From Pseudomonadota bacterium (GTDB lineage: Bacteria; Pseudomonadota; Alphaproteobacteria; Rhodospirillales; 2-02-FULL-58-16), in contig JADFHR010000165.1 in the NCBI GenBank assembly GCA_022567015.1, positions 1-7,197 of the forward strand: 7,197 nt of DNA, in the 5' to 3' direction. Below the pieces are notes generated by a model. That model was not told the origin of the DNA. It searched no databases and saw nothing but the letters and a program-made list of their open reading frames with translations. Both the position numbers and the translations under genes were made by a program. Shown here one piece after another: positions 5,988 to 7,197 of this stretch. Positions within the stretch are counted from its first letter, which is position 1. Each line of letters starts with the position of its first letter.

Positions 5988-7133
5988 GTGGCAACCAGCG
6001 TGACAGCCCCTGAGCCGCGCCCCGCCCTGCCCGAAACCGTTCCCCCATCGACGCGCATCTATCTCCGGCCCTTAGGGCTGATCGCCGGGGCGCCGGCGGA
6101 GCGCCTGCTCGCCGCCGGGCAGGCCGTGCGGCTGGCCGGCGGCCGGTTCGCGTTCGGCGCCTGCCAGGTGCTTTTCCGCGAAGGCCCGCGGATCACCGGC
6201 ACCATCGCGCCCATGGACGAGATCGCGGCGTGGTCCGAATCCCTCGGTGGAGCGGTCGGCGAGCGCATCGGCGCGCTCCGTCAACGGTTGTGCGCGCCGC
6301 GCCGGGGGCCCGGCGGGGCGAGCCTGGCGCGGCCCCTGGTCATGGGGATCGTCAACGTCACGCCCGACAGCTTTTCCGACGGCGGCGAGCACTTCGCTGT
6401 TGCCGCCGCGGTCGAACACGCCGGCCGGCTGGCGGCGGACGGCGCGGACATCGTCGACATCGGCGGCGAGTCGGTGCGGCCGGGGGCGGCGCCGGTGGAG
6501 GCGGCGGAGGAACTCAAGCGCGTGCTGCCCGTGGTCGAGGCGCTGGCGGCGGCGGGGACGGGCGCCTCGGCGCCGGCCCTCTCCATCGACACCCGCCACG
6601 CCGAGGTCATGGAGGCGGCCCTGGCGGCCGGCGCCACCATCGTCAACGACGTCACCGCGCTGACCGGCGACGGCCGCAGCCTGGAGGTGGCGGCCGCCGG
6701 TGCGGACTGGGTGGTGCTCATGCACATGCGGGGCGAGCCGGCGACCATGAACCTCGACCCGGCGTACGAGGACGCGCCGCTCGACGTCTACGACTTCCTC
6801 GAGGACCGGGTGGAGGCGTGCGTCGCCGCCGGCATCGGGCGCGGCCGCCTGATCGTCGATCCGGGCATGGGCTTCGGCAAGACGGCGGCGCACAACCTCG
6901 CCATCCTCGCATCGCTGACGCTCTACCACGGGATCGGCTGCCCGATCCTGCTGGGCGCCTCCCGCAAGGGCCTGGCCGGGGAGGAGGACCGGGAACGGCC
7001 GCCGAAGGAACGGCTTCCCGGCTCCCTGGCGGCGGCGCTCGCGGCCCTCGACCAGGGGGTCCACATCCTCCGGGTCCACGACGTGGCGGAAACCCGCCAG
7101 GCCGTGGCGGTGTGGGACAGGTTGACGGGGTAG
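5988..7133 (+). CDS. folP: dihydropteroate synthase
   Basis: Condenses p-aminobenzoate with 6-hydroxymethyl-7,8-dihydropterin pyrophosphate to dihydropteroate in folate synthesis; it is the sulfonamide target. Length is 381 aa from the GTG at 5988, longer than the roughly 280 aa of E. coli FolP. The extra is an N-terminal extension of about 115 residues (including RIYLRPLGLIAG, 23-34) that looks like the one in many alphaproteobacterial FolPs; its function is unknown to me. The TIM-barrel domain starts near 117: NVTPDSFSDGG (123-133), GGESVRPG (159-166), DTRH (201-204), ND (220-221), MHMRG (245-249), DPGMGFGK (291-298), GASRKG (323-328), RVHD (362-365). The loop 159-166 carries Val163 where most family members have Thr. 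The gene follows tRNA-Arg by 49 bases with no clear terminator between, so shared transcription is possible. glmM often follows folP in related bacteria but is not seen in the remaining 64 bases. Confidence 0.97.
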   Translation: MATSVTAPEPRPALPETVPPSTRIYLRPLGLIAGAPAERLLAAGQAVRLAGGRFAFGACQVLFREGPRITGTIAPMDEIAAWSESLGGAVGERIGALRQRLCAPRRGPGGASLARPLVMGIVNVTPDSFSDGGEHFAVAAAVEHAGRLAADGADIVDIGGESVRPGAAPVEAAEELKRVLPVVEALAAAGTGASAPALSIDTRHAEVMEAALAAGATIVNDVTALTGDGRSLEVAAAGADWVVLMHMRGEPATMNLDPAYEDAPLDVYDFLEDRVEACVAAGIGRGRLIVDPGMGFGKTAAHNLAILASLTLYHGIGCPILLGASRKGLAGEEDRERPPKERLPGSLAAALAALDQGVHILRVHDVAETRQAVAVWDRLTG

Positions 7134-7197
7134 GTGTCTGCCGGCGCGTTAAAGTCGGGGCCGGAGGTCTAGCCCGGATTTCTCAAACTACTGGGTG
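7134..7197. other. right-edge non-coding stretch
   Basis: No gene start is convincing here. CCGGC (7141-7145) could pair with GCCGG (7160-7164) over a 14-base loop, a poor terminator. From about 7171 the bases become less GC-rich (AGCCCGGATTTCTCAAAC), unlike the coding DNA to the left. This is either an ordinary spacer or the edge of an element that continues outside the window. Confidence 0.4.

Noticed and set aside
5653..6048. 131-codon minus-strand frame containing DRIRTCDLRLRRPTLYPTE
   Set aside because: Again a translation of the tRNA-Arg gene in the wrong strand. This peptide recurs in databases as a tRNA artefact.
1..7197. Search for CRISPR arrays, toxin-antitoxin pairs, defence genes or prophage genes
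   Set aside because: No regularly spaced direct repeats were seen, and all substantial coding regions are accounted for by housekeeping or envelope families. The one unknown gene sits alone behind polA.

Overview
The window reads as chromosomal DNA of a GC-rich (by eye about two thirds G+C) alphaproteobacterium. A Rhodospirillales-type relative is the best guess. The clues are a full-length proofreading PolA next to a small CHCC zinc-finger gene, a dihydropteroate synthase with a long N-terminal extension, strong third-position GC, and frequent GTG starts with GGAGG-type ribosome sites. The lineage is inferred from content, not from a marker gene.

Layout. Positions 1-210 hold no convincing gene. 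They contain a roughly 95-base nested inverted repeat (56-149) and a perfect 28-base palindrome (169-196), which probably marks the end of the leftward operon. From 3551 down to 211 three genes run leftward in a tight cluster: a 59-residue zf-CHCC protein, DNA polymerase I (polA, 925 aa), and a 115-residue protein of unknown function built from two copies of one roughly 42-residue unit. Spacings are 14 and 21 bases, and a plausible sigma70-type promoter lies at 3589-3616.

From 3724 rightward, a divergent pair encodes a YadG-like ABC-2 transporter ATPase and, overlapping it by ATGA, a probable lipoprotein of the monoacylglycerol lipase/lysophospholipase (alpha/beta hydrolase) family. No permease gene for the ATPase is in view. 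Next comes tRNA-Arg(CCG) with an encoded CCA, then folP (dihydropteroate synthase, folate pathway), starting at a GTG 49 bases after the tRNA with no clear terminator between. The last 64 bases are non-coding.

The content is mostly ordinary housekeeping DNA: replication and repair, tRNA, folate synthesis, and an envelope-related ATPase/hydrolase pair. I do not see a defence system, CRISPR array, integrase, transposase gene or other new multi-gene system. The most worthwhile oddities are the duplicated-unit protein after polA, the nested inverted repeat at the left edge, the permease-less ATPase coupled to a lipoprotein hydrolase, and a Val in place of the usual Thr in the FolP substrate loop.
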